Below are positions 26,901-34,713 of a stretch of DNA of 64,000 nucleotides, in pieces. How positions within the stretch are numbered: position 1 is the stretch's first letter; every line of letters begins with the position of its first letter. Origin of the DNA: DASXRA01 sp963737425 (lineage in GTDB: Bacteria > Actinomycetota > Actinomycetes > Mycobacteriales > Jatrophihabitantaceae); the NCBI GenBank assembly GCA_963737425.1, contig CAVTSX010000008.1, positions 1,116,001-1,180,000 of the forward strand, written 5' to 3'. The notes under the pieces were generated by a model. It made no database searches. It was not told where the DNA came from and saw only the letters and a program-made list of their open reading frames with translations. The position numbers were made by a program, and so were the translations under genes.

Positions 26901-28280
26901 GCTGTGCATGTTCGCGACCCGCGTCCACGAGTCGGTCGCGGGGTCGAAGATGTTGGTGTCGACGATGCCGAGCTGGCCGGTCGAGAGCCCGCCGTACCCG
27001 CCGACCACGAGCAGCCTGCCGTCGGGCAGGTCGGCCGCACCGTCGCAGAACACGCTGTCGGGGGCGTTGACGGTGCGTAGGCCCGCCGGGTTGGTCGGAT
27101 CGCCGTACACCGACGGCTCGGGCTGCTGCCAGCCGTCCCACGCGACGACCTGGCCGTCGTGCAGCAGATGCGTGGCGACGGTCATGATCGGCCACGTCTG
27201 CAGGGCCGACCACGTGCCGCCAGGGTTCGGCGAGGGCGTGATCGCATTGGACGGTGCTGATGCCGCGCTCGTGCCGATGCCGTTGGTGGCCGTCACCGTG
27301 AACGTGTACGTCATGCCGTTCATCAGCCCGCTGAACGTCGTCGTGGTCGCGGGCGGGCTGCCCACCAGCGTGATCGACGTCTGCAGGGTGGCGTCCATGT
27401 AGGCGGCGATCGTGTAGCTGGTTATCGGGCTACCGCCGTTGGGGGCGGCGCTCCACGACACGGTCGCGCTGGCGTCACCCGGCGTGGCGGTGACGTTTGT
27501 CGGCGGGTCGGGCGGGCTCTGGGTTGCTGACTGGAACACGACAGCGGCGGCCAGCCAGTAGGTGTTCGCGCCGGTGCCGAACGTCGCGGCGGGCACCGCG
27601 CCCGTCGACACCGGCCGGTCCTCGACCAGCAGTTCCGCGTCGCCGGTCGGCGCGACATTCGCCCTGCTGGTAAAGCCCGTTCCTGCGGTGAGCGTGTCGC
27701 CGAAGCCCGAGTCGAAGTAGAAGCCCACCGCGATCTCGTTGTCGTTTCGGGCCGCGGGCGTGGCGCTCGACGAGACGGTTGCCGCCGCCGAAGTGTGGCC
27801 GCTGGCCTGTGCCGTCTGGTCGACCGAGCCGGTGCCCGCCACTGACGAGATGCCGGAGTATTCGAGGGCCACCGCGCCGACATCCGCCGTTGCCGTCGGC
27901 TTGACGGTGATCGCCGGCTTGGCGCCGGCGCCGGAGGTGACCGGCGCGGTCCATACCGACATCTCGGTGTGGTCGGCAGCCGTGAAGTGCAGCAGCCGGG
28001 TGAACACGTCGCCGGCCGCATCGGTGACAGTGCTTGCCGTCGCCTGGCCCGAACTCCACACGCCGACCTCGACGACGAGCCGGTTGCCGGCGCCGAGGGC
28101 GCCCGGCAGGGTCAGGGCGACGCTGGCCTTGTTGGACTGGTGGGTGTTCACCTGCTGGACGAAGGTGGGCGTGACGACTGCACGCGCACTGCTCGAGGTG
28201 ACGAGCAGGTAGCCGACGACAAGCCCCGTCACCGTCACGATTGCGCGAACCCGGCGTGCTTGCAGGCGCGAAACGCGCAT
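23952..28280 (-). CDS. secreted multidomain copper-radical oxidase
   Basis: Exported 1442-aa protein. Layout: signal peptide (1-34, cut after SARA); module A1 (37-254, jelly-roll-like); FN3 (255-349); galactose-oxidase/glyoxal-oxidase-type kelch propeller with C-terminal DUF1929-type domain (350-808); FN3 (809-907); A2 (908-1125); FN3 (1126-1225); A3 (1226-1442). By eye the copper-site residues of galactose oxidase are all kept: Cys412 (VFCDGAADL) and Tyr464 (SPRWYP) for the Cys-Tyr cofactor, Tyr667-His668 (SRNYHS) and His750 (GADTHQID). It should oxidise an alcohol or aldehyde, possibly on a glycan, making H2O2; the A modules and FN3 domains probably bind or space. ATG 28280 follows GGGGGAA. 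No accessory copper gene is seen nearby. Confidence 0.88.
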   Translation of the reverse strand: MRVSRLQARRVRAIVTVTGLVVGYLLVTSSSARAVVTPTFVQQVNTHQSNKASVALTLPGALGAGNRLVVEVGVWSSGQATASTVTDAAGDVFTRLLHFTAADHTEMSVWTAPVTSGAGAKPAITVKPTATADVGAVALEYSGISSVAGTGSVDQTAQASGHTSAAATVSSSATPAARNDNEIAVGFYFDSGFGDTLTAGTGFTSRANVAPTGDAELLVEDRPVSTGAVPAATFGTGANTYWLAAAVVFQSATQSPPDPPTNVTATPGDASATVSWSAAPNGGSPITSYTIAAYMDATLQTSITLVGSPPATTTTFSGLMNGMTYTFTVTATNGIGTSAASAPSNAITPSPNPGGTWSALQTWPIMTVATHLLHDGQVVAWDGWQQPEPSVYGDPTNPAGLRTVNAPDSVFCDGAADLPDGRLLVVGGYGGLSTGQLGIVDTNIFDPATDSWTRVANMHSPRWYPTVTELADGRYVAISGNSTNSSTWADTPEVYDPATNVWTTLPNVNTSQVHEVEYPESYEVPSGNVFVIGPEEDNSHLLNVNQQTWTSTGSAGFFNGSSVMYRPGKVLYSGGADLIDTATPAHNNTAVIDLNAPSPAWRATAPMANARIYHTLTMLADGTVLSVGGANTSNQSVITTGVLPTEIWHPDTETWTSAAPIAASRNYHSTAILLPDGRVMVSGGGHPFGMQDAAQFSSQIYSPTYLSQGSRPTISSAPAAATYGSSFSVDTPDAAGITAVNLVSLGADTHQIDMNQHFVPLNFTTSGGALNVTAPASGTIAPPGYYMLFILKDGVPSVAKMIQVGPSQAQTAPGTPTNVTATAGNGAASVAWTAPPNGNSPITRYTVTPYVNGVAQFPTTVSGSPPATVATIDALTNGTSYTFTVSATNSVGTSAESPPSNPVTPSSSPAPAFLQQVGKDATGVSSLAVTPPSPIGSGNRLVVEVGVWNSAGATAGTVTDSAGNAYTKITNFKASDGTEMSLWTAPVTAGAGTRPTITATPTSAADVGMTVMEYSGLSAASGSGAVDVQAHATGKTSAAATVQSGPTPATTGSGELALGFYADSGYGTRPSVGSGWTARANVSPHSDMDLFTEDRPVGAGATPSATFGTGANTVWLGAIAVFKAGTATPPTAPLAPTNVTAAPGNGAATVSWTAPANGGSPITSYTVTPYLGSVAQPATTVTGSPPATTATISGLQNGASYTFTVAATNAIGTGPPSSASNSVVPTTVVPPAFVSQVGAQSANQKTITVTPSANLTSGSRLIVEVGSWSSAHATAASVTDAAGDTFTKLLSFTAADGTEMSIWSAPVTAGGGTRPAITATATATTDIGIVALNYTGLAAASPVDVSAHATGTTTTARAVSSGSTPATTAANELALGFYADSGFGNTLTPDPGYAQRANVSPNGQMDLLVEDLPVSTGATPAATIGTGASTVWLAATVVFKAA

Positions 28281-28481
28281 GATCGATTCCCCCGAATCGG
28301 TCGCGGACAGGCCAGCGCTTCGCCCCCGATGGCCGCTGCGCCTGCCGTGACGTGCGGACTTTACGCTGTCGTTACGCAGTTGGGCAGAGTCAAATCGGGC
28401 AACGTCGCGGCGACTTCTATCTACTGAATCAGCATCAGTAGGACTAACCTCACGACATCGGAATCGGGCAAGGAGGTTGTA
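28281..28481. promoter_or_regulatory. divergent region between oxidase and lipase
   Basis: 201 bp between two divergent secreted-protein genes, locally richer in A+T than its surroundings (28361-28450). It carries GGGGGAA for the oxidase and AAGGAGG (28470-28476) for the lipase and must hold both promoters. I could not place confident -10/-35 pairs. Confidence 0.4.
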
Positions 28482-29420
28482 GTGCGACATTGGCTGATAT
28501 CAACCGCAGTGTTCCTTGCCGGGATCAGCATCGTGGCCGCATCGAATGGCACGGCTCGGGCGGCGACGCATTACCGGGTGCCGTACACGTTTGCCGCAGC
28601 CATCCCCGCTGCGCTCGACTTCAACGCCACACCACCCGGCGCGAACGACTGGCGTTGCCGGCCCACCACCGCGCATCCGGACCCGGTGGTCCTCGTGCAC
28701 GGACTCACCGCCAACCGCAACGACAACTGGCAGACCTTCTCCCCGCTGCTCGCCAACAACGGCTATTGCGTCTACGCGCTCACCTACGGGGTGGCGCCCG
28801 GCCCGCCGGTACCGCTCGACCAGATCGGCGGACTCGAACCGATGCCGGTGAGCGCCGCCGAGCTCGTGGCGTTCGTCGACCGCGTCCTTGCCGCCACCGG
28901 GGCTGCGAAGGTCGACATCCTCGGCCACTCCGAAGGCACCCAGATGCCCGACTACTTCCTGAAATTCCTCGGCGGGGCAGCAAAAGTCGGCAAGTACGTT
29001 TCGCTCGCGCCGATATGGCACGGCACCAATCCGGCGGGTCTGGCCACGCTGTACCAGTTCTCGAAGATCCTCGGCTTCCGGCCGGTGATCGACGGCGTCG
29101 TCAACCCCGTGTGCGCCGCGTGCACGCAGTTGCTGGCCGGGTCTGACTTCTACGCCACCTTGCGCGCCGGAGGCGTGGCGGTGCCTGGTGTCAGCTACAC
29201 CAACATCGTCACCCGGTACGACGAACTCGTCGTCCCATACACCAGTGGCATTGAACCCGGCATGCACAACATCACCGTCCAGGACCAATGCCCACTGGAC
29301 TTCGCCGAGCATCTCGCGATCGCCGCCGACCCGGTTGCCGCCGCGGACGTGCTCAATTCGCTCGATCCCGCGCACCCGCGTCCGGTGCCCTGTGTGTTCG
29401 TCGCTCCCTTCGTCGGCTGA
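28482..29420 (+). CDS. secreted lipase/esterase, class 2 type
   Basis: Exported alpha/beta hydrolase, 312 aa, of the bacterial Lipase_2 type. A signal peptide (MRHWLISTAVFLAGISIVAA, cleaved near ARA-ATHY at about 28) is followed by the oxyanion strand DPVVLVHGLTANRNDNWQTFSPLL, the nucleophile elbow GHSEGTQMP, Asp in TRYDELVVPY and a His in DFAEHLAIAADP. Cys pairs near residues 208-211 and 276 suggest disulfides. GTG 28482 is preceded by AAGGAGG at a normal distance. Divergent from the copper-radical oxidase, also secreted, so the two may act on the same extracellular material; that link is only positional. Confidence 0.9.
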   Translation: MRHWLISTAVFLAGISIVAASNGTARAATHYRVPYTFAAAIPAALDFNATPPGANDWRCRPTTAHPDPVVLVHGLTANRNDNWQTFSPLLANNGYCVYALTYGVAPGPPVPLDQIGGLEPMPVSAAELVAFVDRVLAATGAAKVDILGHSEGTQMPDYFLKFLGGAAKVGKYVSLAPIWHGTNPAGLATLYQFSKILGFRPVIDGVVNPVCAACTQLLAGSDFYATLRAGGVAVPGVSYTNIVTRYDELVVPYTSGIEPGMHNITVQDQCPLDFAEHLAIAADPVAAADVLNSLDPAHPRPVPCVFVAPFVG

Positions 29421-29441
29421 GCATTTGACAGACTGGGCGGC

Positions 29442-30566
29442 GTGCTCCGAACCGAAGCTGTCGTCGATCTCGATGCGATCCGCACCAATGTGGCCAAGCT
29501 GAAGGCTGGTACGTCCGCCGAGGTCATGGCGGTCGTCAAGGCAGATGCCTACGGACACGGCCTGCTGCCTGCGGCCCGGGCCGCGCTTTCCGGTGGCGCC
29601 ACCTGGCTCGGCGTCGCCATCGCCGACGAGGCGCTTGCGTTGCGCAGGGCCGGCATCACCGCCCGGGTGCTCGCCTGGCTCTGGACGCCGCAGGAGTCAG
29701 CCACCGTCCGGTCCGCGATCGGCGTCGGCATCGACCTGAGCGTCAGCAGCCAGTGGTCCCTGGACGCCGTGGTCAGCGCGGCCCGCGAGATCGCGACAAC
29801 GGCCCGCGTCCACCTGAAGATCGACACCGGGCTCTCGCGCAACGGAAGCGGTGCCGCCGACTGGCCTGATCTCGTCGTGGCCACGGTGAAAGCGCAGGCC
29901 GCGGGCGACGTCGAGGCGGTCGGCGTGTGGAGCCACCTCGCCTACGCCGACGAGCCCGGCCATCCGACGATCGCCCGCCAGATCGCCCGGTTCGGTGACG
30001 CGCTGGAGGTAGCTGAGCGTCTTGGCCTGACTCCGCAGGTTCGCCATCTGGCCAACTCGGCGGCCACGGTCACTCTGCCCGAGGCGCATTTCGACCTCGT
30101 CCGGCCCGGCGTGGCCGTGTACGGGCTCTCCCCGGTACCGCAACAAGGCGATTTCGGCCTGACTCCGGCGATGACCGTGCAGGCGCAACTCGCACTGGCC
30201 AAGCGGGTCGATGCCGGCGAGGGCGTCTCCTACGGCCACGCGTACATCACCGAGCGTGAGACGACGCTGGCCCTCGTGCCGCTCGGGTATGCCGACGGCG
30301 TGCCGCGCAACGCAACCAATGTGGGGCCGGTTGCCATCAACGGCCGCCGTTACCGCGTCAGCGGACGGGTCTGCATGGATCAGTTCGTCGTCGACGTGGG
30401 CGACGACGAGGTGCGGGCCGGCGACCTCGCGGTGCTGTTCGGTGCCGGCCGGGACGGCGAACCTACCGCGCAGGACTGGGCGGATGTGCTCGGCACCATC
30501 CACTACGAGGTCGTGACGCGCATCGGGCCACGCGTCGAGCGCATCTACGTCGGTGGCGATTCGTGA
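29442..30566 (+). CDS. alr: alanine racemase
   Basis: PLP enzyme, 374 aa, that makes D-alanine for peptidoglycan. Lys33 in VVKADAYGHG binds PLP; the opposing catalytic Tyr is in SYGHAYITERETT (about 263). LKIDTGLSRNG and GRVCMDQFVVDVG are further family segments. GTG 29442 has no ribosome site but CAGACT seven bases upstream, so a leaderless transcript is likely. It leads a tight chain with the hydrolase (4-bp overlap) and tsaE, as in other actinobacteria. Confidence 0.96.
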   Translation: MLRTEAVVDLDAIRTNVAKLKAGTSAEVMAVVKADAYGHGLLPAARAALSGGATWLGVAIADEALALRRAGITARVLAWLWTPQESATVRSAIGVGIDLSVSSQWSLDAVVSAAREIATTARVHLKIDTGLSRNGSGAADWPDLVVATVKAQAAGDVEAVGVWSHLAYADEPGHPTIARQIARFGDALEVAERLGLTPQVRHLANSAATVTLPEAHFDLVRPGVAVYGLSPVPQQGDFGLTPAMTVQAQLALAKRVDAGEGVSYGHAYITERETTLALVPLGYADGVPRNATNVGPVAINGRRYRVSGRVCMDQFVVDVGDDEVRAGDLAVLFGAGRDGEPTAQDWADVLGTIHYEVVTRIGPRVERIYVGGDS

Positions 30567-31669
30567 AGCGCAGAACGGGCGTCGTCGGCGGCGTCGTCAC
30601 CGGCGCTGCCGCGGCGGCCGCAGCGGCAGCTTTCGTCGTCGAGCGCAGGGCTTCCGCGCGCCGGCGGGCGAGTGGCGCCGAGCCCAGCCCGTTCGAGTCG
30701 CTGCCGGCAGACCGGCACGGCACCGTCGTGGTCGAGGACGGAACCGGCCTGTACTACGAGGAAGTGGGCCCGTCGGACGCTTCGCTGACCGTGGTGTTCA
30801 TCCATGGCTACACGCTCAATCTGCGGTCATTCCATTTCCAACGCCAGGCGCTGCAGGCGCACTTCGGCGATCGCGTCCGGCTGATCTTCTTCGACCAGCG
30901 CTCGCACGGCCGTTCCGAGAAGGGCGACCCCAAGCACGCCAGCATCGACCAACTCGGTCAGGATCTCTACACGCTGCTCGAAACACTCGCACCGCAAGGA
31001 CAAGTCGTCCTGGTCGGGCACTCGATGGGCGGCATGACGATCCTGGCGCTCGCCGACAGCCATCCGGAGCTGTTCGAGGCTGCGGGCGGCCGGGGTGTCG
31101 CGCCTCGCGTGGCGGGTGTTGCACTGATCTCGACCTCAGCCGGCGAAATGGCGTCGGTGACGCTCGGGCTGCCCGCACTGCTCGCGCGGATCAAGGGCCC
31201 ACTGCTGCCGTTGCTGCTGCGAGGTGCGCGTCGTCAGGCCGACCTCATCGAGCGCGGACGCGCTATCGGCACCGACCTCGCCTGGGTCGCGACGCGCAAA
31301 CTCAGCTTCGGCAGCAACGATGTGCCGGCTGCGACGGTCGAGTATCTGACCTCGATGATCGCCTCGACGCGCATCGAGGTGATCGCGGACTTCTACCCGG
31401 CGCTGATGTCGCACGACAAGCTCGCGGCGCTCGGCGTGCTTTCCGATACCCGCGTGCTGATCGTCTGCGGCGACCATGACGTGCTGACGCCCCTGGCCCA
31501 CAGCAAGGCGATGGCCGAGGAACTGCCCAAGGCCGAGCTTGTCGTCGTTCCGCAAGCAGGCCACGTCGTCGTCATGGAATTCCCGGAAGCGGTCGACGAA
31601 GCATTGCAGCGCGTGGTCGGCTCCGTGCTCGACGACGCCGGTCGCAAGCGTCGGTGGCGGCGGGCCTGA
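30563..31669 (+). CDS. alpha/beta hydrolase
   Basis: Alpha/beta hydrolase, 368 aa, with a basic N-terminus followed by an Ala-rich hydrophobic segment (TGAAAAAAAAAFVV) that could anchor it to the membrane. The fold shows the oxyanion strand VVFIHGYTLNLRSFHFQ, DQRSHGRSEKG, the nucleophile elbow GHSMGGM, Asp in VCGDHDVLTPL and His in QAGHVVVMEF. Its position between alr and tsaE is common in actinobacteria, but the substrate is unknown. GTG 30563 overlaps the alr stop (GTGA). Confidence 0.92.
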   Translation: MKRRTGVVGGVVTGAAAAAAAAAFVVERRASARRRASGAEPSPFESLPADRHGTVVVEDGTGLYYEEVGPSDASLTVVFIHGYTLNLRSFHFQRQALQAHFGDRVRLIFFDQRSHGRSEKGDPKHASIDQLGQDLYTLLETLAPQGQVVLVGHSMGGMTILALADSHPELFEAAGGRGVAPRVAGVALISTSAGEMASVTLGLPALLARIKGPLLPLLLRGARRQADLIERGRAIGTDLAWVATRKLSFGSNDVPAATVEYLTSMIASTRIEVIADFYPALMSHDKLAALGVLSDTRVLIVCGDHDVLTPLAHSKAMAEELPKAELVVVPQAGHVVVMEFPEAVDEALQRVVGSVLDDAGRKRRWRRA

Positions 31670-31671
31670 CC

Positions 31672-32178
31672 ATGCTGCAGCGTATGGCTCGACTGTCCAC
31701 TGTGGACGACACTCGCGCGTTCGGAACCCGCCTCGCTGGGTTGCTCCGCGCCGGCGACCTGGTCGTGCTTGCCGGACCGCTCGGCGCGGGAAAGACCGTG
31801 CTGGTACAAGGCATTGGAGCCGGGCTCGGCGTCCACGGTGCCGTCGTCTCGCCGACGTTCGTCATCGCGCGGGTGCACCGGGGTGGACGCCTGCCGCTCG
31901 TGCACGTCGACGCCTACCGGCTCGGGTCGTTCGCCGAGGTCGACGACCTGGGCCTGGACGTCGACCTCGACGATTCCGTCGTCGCAGTCGAGTGGGGCAC
32001 CGGGCTGGTCGAGCAGCTTGCCGAGGCGCGTGTGGAGATCCGCCTCGAACGGTCACCGGGCACGGACGAGCGGGTCGCCGAGATTGTGGCCCAGGGCGGC
32101 GACTGGGCCGAGCGACTGGACGAGCTCTTCCGCGATCTCCCTGCGCAGAAATCACCCGGCGCGCGCCAAGTAGGCTGA
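31672..32178 (+). CDS. tsaE: t6A biosynthesis ATPase
   Basis: TsaE, 168 aa, the ATPase that drives the TsaB-TsaD complex making N6-threonylcarbamoyladenosine at tRNA position 37. P-loop GPLGAGKTVLVQGIG, the SPTFVIARVH switch segment, HVDAYRLGS and VAVEWGTGL are typical. ATG 31672 lies two bases after the hydrolase stop; GTG 31654 and ATG 31684 are alternatives. A GTCCACTGTGGAC palindrome (31695) falls in the first ten codons as STVD. Confidence 0.94.
   Translation: MLQRMARLSTVDDTRAFGTRLAGLLRAGDLVVLAGPLGAGKTVLVQGIGAGLGVHGAVVSPTFVIARVHRGGRLPLVHVDAYRLGSFAEVDDLGLDVDLDDSVVAVEWGTGLVEQLAEARVEIRLERSPGTDERVAEIVAQGGDWAERLDELFRDLPAQKSPGARQVG
31695..31707. repeat. GTCCACTGTGGAC palindrome, copy 5
   Basis: Near the start of tsaE, read as STVD. 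Confidence 0.9.
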
Positions 32179-32184
32179 CGCGTC

Positions 32185-32835
32185 ATGCTCGTTCTCGCCA
32201 TCGATACCTCGTCCGCGGCGGTTACCGCCGCCGTGGCGTCGGTCGGCGACGATGTGCGGGTGCTTGCGCAGAGCGCGACCGTCGACGCCCGGGCACACGG
32301 CGAGTTGCTGGCACCGTCCATCGCGCATTGCCTGGATGTGGCCGCTGCGGCCCCGGCGGACCTTCGCGCGATCGTGGCCGGCATCGGTCCCGGACCGTTC
32401 ACCGGGCTGCGGATCGGCCTGGTCACCGCAGCGTCCATGGCCGATTCCCTCGGTGTGCCGGCGTATGGCGTGTGCTCGCTCGACGCGATCGCGGGTGCAG
32501 CCGACGCAGCGTCACTGCTCGTGGCCACCGACGCGCGGCGCCGTGAGGTGTACTGGGCTCGTTACGTCGACGGGGTGCGCGTGGCCGGGCCCGAGGTCAG
32601 CAAGCCAGCCAGTGTGTCCACTGTGGACAGTGCGGCGATGGCGGGCGCCGGTGCCCGGTTGTATGCCGATGTCATCGGCTTACCGCTGCTGGACGTCGAC
32701 TACCCGGATCCCGCCGCACTGGTGCGGGTTGCCGCCGACCGCGTCGTTGCCGGCGCGCCGGCCGATCCGTTGACGCCGCTGTACCTCCGCCGTCCGGACG
32801 CCGTCGCCCCGGTCAGAGCGGCGGTACCTTCGTGA
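32185..32835 (+). CDS. tsaB: t6A biosynthesis protein TsaB
   Basis: TsaB, 216 aa, the non-catalytic ASKHA-fold partner that dimerises with TsaD. LAIDTSSAAVTAAV, the HGELLAPSI helix, GIGPGPFTGLRIGL and DARRREVYWARY are the family segments. ATG 32185 has TAGGCT eight bases upstream and no ribosome site, so it may have an extra leaderless promoter inside the operon. It ends overlapping rimI by four bases. A GTCCACTGTGGAC palindrome lies at 32616. Confidence 0.94.
   Translation: MLVLAIDTSSAAVTAAVASVGDDVRVLAQSATVDARAHGELLAPSIAHCLDVAAAAPADLRAIVAGIGPGPFTGLRIGLVTAASMADSLGVPAYGVCSLDAIAGAADAASLLVATDARRREVYWARYVDGVRVAGPEVSKPASVSTVDSAAMAGAGARLYADVIGLPLLDVDYPDPAALVRVAADRVVAGAPADPLTPLYLRRPDAVAPVRAAVPS
32616..32628. 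repeat. GTCCACTGTGGAC palindrome, copy 6
   Basis: Inside tsaB, read as STVD. Confidence 0.9.
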
Positions 32836-33287
32836 TGGTCGTCGACGTCGTGCCGATGCGCGTCGAGCACATCGACGCGCTGTTGCCCTACGAGCAGGAG
32901 ATGTTCGGCAGCGAGGCGTGGTCGGCCGACGGCTACCGCGACGAACTGGCCGACACCCGCCATCGGTACTACCTGGCCGCCGTCGACGAGGACGGCGGGT
33001 TGGTCGGCTGGGCCGGGGTGCGCGTGGTCGCCGACTCCGCCGAGATCCTGACGGTCGGCGTGGTGCCTGCCGCGCGGCGGCTCGGCATCGGCGCCCGGCT
33101 GCTCGCGATGCTGCTCGACGAGGCCCGAAGGCGCGATGCCACCGACGCATTCCTCGAGGTCCGCGTCGACAACGCCGCTGCGCAGAAGCTTTACGAGCGA
33201 GCGAGGTTCGTGCGAGTGGGCACTCGCCGCGGGTACTACGACGGAGGGCGCGTCGACGCCGTTGTCATGCGAAAGGTACTGCCTTGA
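32832..33287 (+). CDS. rimI: ribosomal protein alanine acetyltransferase
   Basis: GNAT acetyltransferase, 151 aa, of the RimI family, which N-acetylates ribosomal protein S18 in E. coli and may have broader targets in actinobacteria. The acetyl-CoA loop is VVPAARRLGIGARLLAMLL, followed by FLEVRVDNAAAQKLYERARFVRVGTRRGYY. GTG 32832 overlaps the tsaB stop; ATG 32835 is equally possible. Its own stop codon is the first base triplet of a 98-bp tandem repeat array that separates it from tsaD. Confidence 0.94.
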   Translation: MMVVDVVPMRVEHIDALLPYEQEMFGSEAWSADGYRDELADTRHRYYLAAVDEDGGLVGWAGVRVVADSAEILTVGVVPAARRLGIGARLLAMLLDEARRRDATDAFLEVRVDNAAAQKLYERARFVRVGTRRGYYDGGRVDAVVMRKVLP

Positions 33288-33662
33288 TCGCCTGTGCAGA
33301 CCCGATTGGGTCACGCCGCGCTCCGGCGGCTGCGGCTTCTCATCGGTTGGCACCGCGTGGCGGGCCAGGGTGGTGGCTGCGGTGATCGCCTGTGCTGACC
33401 CGATTGGGTCACGCCGCGCTCCGGCGGCTGCGGCTTCTCGTCGGTTGGCACCGCGTGGCGGGCCAGGGTGGTGGCTGCGGTGATCGCCTGTGCAGACCCG
33501 ATTGGGTCACGCCGCGCTCCGGCGGCTGCGGCTTCTCGTCGGTTGGCACCGAGTGGCGGGCCAGGGTGGTGGCTGCGGTGATCGCCTGTGCAGACCCGAT
33601 TGGGTCACGCCGCGCTCCGGCGGCTGCGGCTTCTCATCGGTTGGCACCGCGTGGCAGGCCAG
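33285..33662. repeat. 98-bp tandem repeat array, 3.9 copies
   Basis: Units begin at 33285, 33383, 33481 and 33579 with TGATCGCCTGTG, exact period 98 bp, and differ at only a few positions. Each unit holds a GACCC-GATT-GGGTC hairpin and a CGCCG/CGGCG pair. Unit 1 starts on the rimI TGA and the array ends just before tsaD. The period is not a multiple of three and units carry stops in some frames, so it is non-coding. This fills the 379-bp gap. Confidence 0.93.
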
Positions 33663-33666
33663 AACG

Positions 33667-34713
33667 GTGAGGGCCTGCTCTGAGCCGTTGGTGCTGGGGA
33701 TCGAGACGTCGTGCGACGAGACGGGTGTTGGCATCGTCCGGGGTACGAGCCTGCTTGCTGACGCGGTAGCGAGCAGCGTCGAGGAGCACGCCCGATTCGG
33801 GGGAGTCGTACCGGAGGTCGCCAGCCGGGCTCATCTGGAAGCCATGGTGCCGACAGTGCGCCGCGCGTTTGCCGACGCCGGGGTCGCACCGTCGGATATC
33901 GACGCGATCGCCGTCACGGCCGGGCCGGGATTGGCCGGGGCCCTGCTCGTGGGCGTCGCTGCCGCCAAGGCGTACTCTCTCGCGCTCGGTAAGCCGCTCT
34001 ACGGCGTCAACCACCTGTCCGCGCACGTCGCCGTCGATCTGCTCGACGAGGGCCCGCTCGAGGAGCCGTGCGTGGCCCTGCTCGTCTCGGGCGGGCACTC
34101 GTCCGTGCTGCTCGTGCCCCGGGTCGGCGGCCCGGATGTCACCGAACTCGGCGCCACCGTCGACGACGCCGCCGGCGAGGCATACGACAAGGTGGCCCGC
34201 CTGCTCGGCCTGCCGTTCCCGGGCGGTCCGCCGATCGATCGCCTCGCGCGCGAAGGCGATCCGGCCGCGATCGCGTTCCCCCGCGGCATGACGGGCCCGA
34301 ACGACGCGCCGTTCGGGTTCTCCTTCTCCGGGCTGAAGACCGCAGTCGCCCGCTGGGTCGAGGCCCGCGAGCGGGCCGGTGAACGGGTGCCGGTAGCCGA
34401 CGTCGCGGCAAGCTTCCAGGAGGCAGTCGTCGATGTGCTCACCGCCAAGGCGGTGCGCGCAGCGCGTGAGAACGGCGTCGAATACCTGCTGCTCGGCGGC
34501 GGCGTGGCCGCCAACTCGCGTCTGCGAGCGCTGGCCGAACAGCGGTGCGAGGCGGCGGGTCTGCGGCTACGGGTGCCGCGTCCTGGCCTGTGCACCGACA
34601 ACGGCGCGATGGTGGCCGCGCTCGGCGCGCAACTGGTCGCACACGATGCCCCACCGTCGCAACTCGATCTGCCTGCCGATTCGGCACTTCCGATCACGAC
34701 GGTGCTGGTATGA
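33667..34713 (+). CDS. tsaD: tRNA N6-adenosine threonylcarbamoyltransferase
   Basis: TsaD (Gcp/Kae1), 348 aa, the catalytic subunit that attaches threonylcarbamoyl to A37 of ANN-decoding tRNAs. It has PLVLGIETSCDETGVGIV, the metal-binding NHLSAHVAVDLL (HxxxH), VSGGHSSVLLV and the late GGGVAANSRLR and TDNGAMVA. I use GTG 33667 because related actinobacterial proteins have a few residues before EPLVLGIETS; TTG 33688 and GTG 33691 are alternatives. Reading further upstream would enter the tandem repeats and is rejected. The ribosome site is weak. Confidence 0.94.
   Translation: MRACSEPLVLGIETSCDETGVGIVRGTSLLADAVASSVEEHARFGGVVPEVASRAHLEAMVPTVRRAFADAGVAPSDIDAIAVTAGPGLAGALLVGVAAAKAYSLALGKPLYGVNHLSAHVAVDLLDEGPLEEPCVALLVSGGHSSVLLVPRVGGPDVTELGATVDDAAGEAYDKVARLLGLPFPGGPPIDRLAREGDPAAIAFPRGMTGPNDAPFGFSFSGLKTAVARWVEARERAGERVPVADVAASFQEAVVDVLTAKAVRAARENGVEYLLLGGGVAANSRLRALAEQRCEAAGLRLRVPRPGLCTDNGAMVAALGAQLVAHDAPPSQLDLPADSALPITTVLV

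Noticed and set aside
33285..33662. CRISPR array
   Set aside because: Units are 98 bp and directly adjoining, without unique spacers, and no cas genes are present.
33490..33666. Upstream extension of the tsaD frame through the tandem repeats
   Set aside because: The 98-bp period changes frame every unit, and homologues begin just before the EPLVLGIETS segment.
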